From NCBI GenBank assembly GCA_017508505.1, contig JAFVYT010000087.1, positions 1 through 6,502 on the forward strand: 6,502 nt of DNA, given 5' to 3'. A model generated the notes under the pieces. That model made no database searches. It was not told where the DNA came from and saw only the letters and a program-made list of their open reading frames with translations. Positions 6,301-6,502 of the stretch are shown here, in pieces. Position 1 is the stretch's first letter, and every line of letters starts with the position of its first letter. The stretch is from Clostridia bacterium (GTDB lineage Bacteria > Bacillota_A > Clostridia > Oscillospirales > SIG627). The position numbers and the translations under genes were made by a program.

Positions 6301-6502
6301 TACAGTAGAACTTATAGTTCTCTCGTGTTCAATATTAGGTCTTATAACCTGTTCGGCTCTCATTTCCGGCAGTGAAGCGGCGTTTTTCTCCCTTACACCC
6401 GGTCAGAGGGATGCGCTCAAACAGGAGGGGGATGCCAAAGGTGAAAGGGTGCTGTGGCTCCTTTCAAACCCCGATTACCTGTTGGGTACAATTCTGCAGG
6501 CA
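6287..6502 (+). CDS. N-terminal fragment of a GldE/CNNM (DUF21) membrane protein, partial
   Basis: From 6287 the + strand is open to the window edge (72 codons). It begins [18 protein letters not shown] and continues through a hydrophobic helix into [15 protein letters not shown] and then [15 protein letters not shown] near the edge. The segment SGSE-AFFSL-P followed by LL--P-YLLGTIL is characteristic of the DUF21 (CNNM/HlyC/CorC) transmembrane domain, and the AFFSL form is what I associate with Bacteroidota GldE rather than Bacillota homologues. Full proteins of this type carry DUF21, a CBS pair and a CorC_HlyC domain; only the beginning of DUF21 is here. No start codon or ribosome binding site is visible: a TAG at 6284-6286 precedes the frame and lies within the GalE sequence, so the true 5' end was lost at the junction. 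Confidence 0.65.

Noticed and set aside
6286..6363. N-terminal extension of GalE up to the ATG at 6363
   Set aside because: The ~26 residues do not resemble any GalE segment and lie opposite a convincing hydrophobic DUF21 segment on the other strand; the frame is open by chance.
1..6502. CRISPR array, tRNA or rRNA gene
   Set aside because: No regularly spaced direct repeats and no recognisable tRNA or rRNA sequence; the intergenic repeats are inverted and single.

Overview
The window looks like a metagenome-type contig from a Gram-positive Clostridia-like bacterium (Bacillota). The reasons are strong Shine-Dalgarno sequences before almost every gene, a sigma-A-type promoter (TTGTAA, 17 bp, TATAAT), U-tailed intrinsic terminators, a DUF6472-like small protein and a VanY-type D-Ala-D-Ala carboxypeptidase with Ig-like repeats. 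The last ~215 bases do not fit this. They read on the + strand as the start of a Bacteroidota-style GldE/CNNM membrane protein and appear to be joined artificially to a truncated galE.

Positions 1-370 carry no gene but are densely structured. They hold an intrinsic terminator (47-87), a three-way-junction-like fold (118-207) containing a perfect 11-bp hairpin with a GAAA loop, imperfect inverted repeats at both edges of 1-232, a very strong second terminator (233-279), and then a promoter (312-340) whose -35 box overlaps an 8-bp inverted repeat.

Positions 371-4494 form one tightly packed + strand operon: a small four-cysteine protein (DUF6472-like), proB, proA, proC and an SGNH/GDSL-type hydrolase. 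Gaps are 0-13 bases. proB, proA and proC encode the whole glutamate-to-proline route (glutamate 5-kinase, glutamate-5-semialdehyde dehydrogenase, pyrroline-5-carboxylate reductase). The first and last genes are unexpected companions. A symmetrical terminator (4493-4533) closes the operon and also serves the converging minus-strand genes.

Positions 4550-6285 (minus strand) hold galE followed by a membrane-anchored VanY-type carboxypeptidase, coupled by an ATGA stop/start overlap. Both point to cell-envelope metabolism. GalE retains only its C-terminal ~183 residues, starting exactly at the catalytic Tyr of YxxxK. The lost N-terminal half is replaced by unrelated sequence coding for a GldE-like segment on the other strand (6287-6502).

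I do not see a convincing new defence or mobile system. The most notable items are the structured/inverted-repeat element at the left end, the possible operator at the proline-operon promoter, the two uncharacterised passengers of the pro operon, and the probable chimeric junction near 6285-6300.
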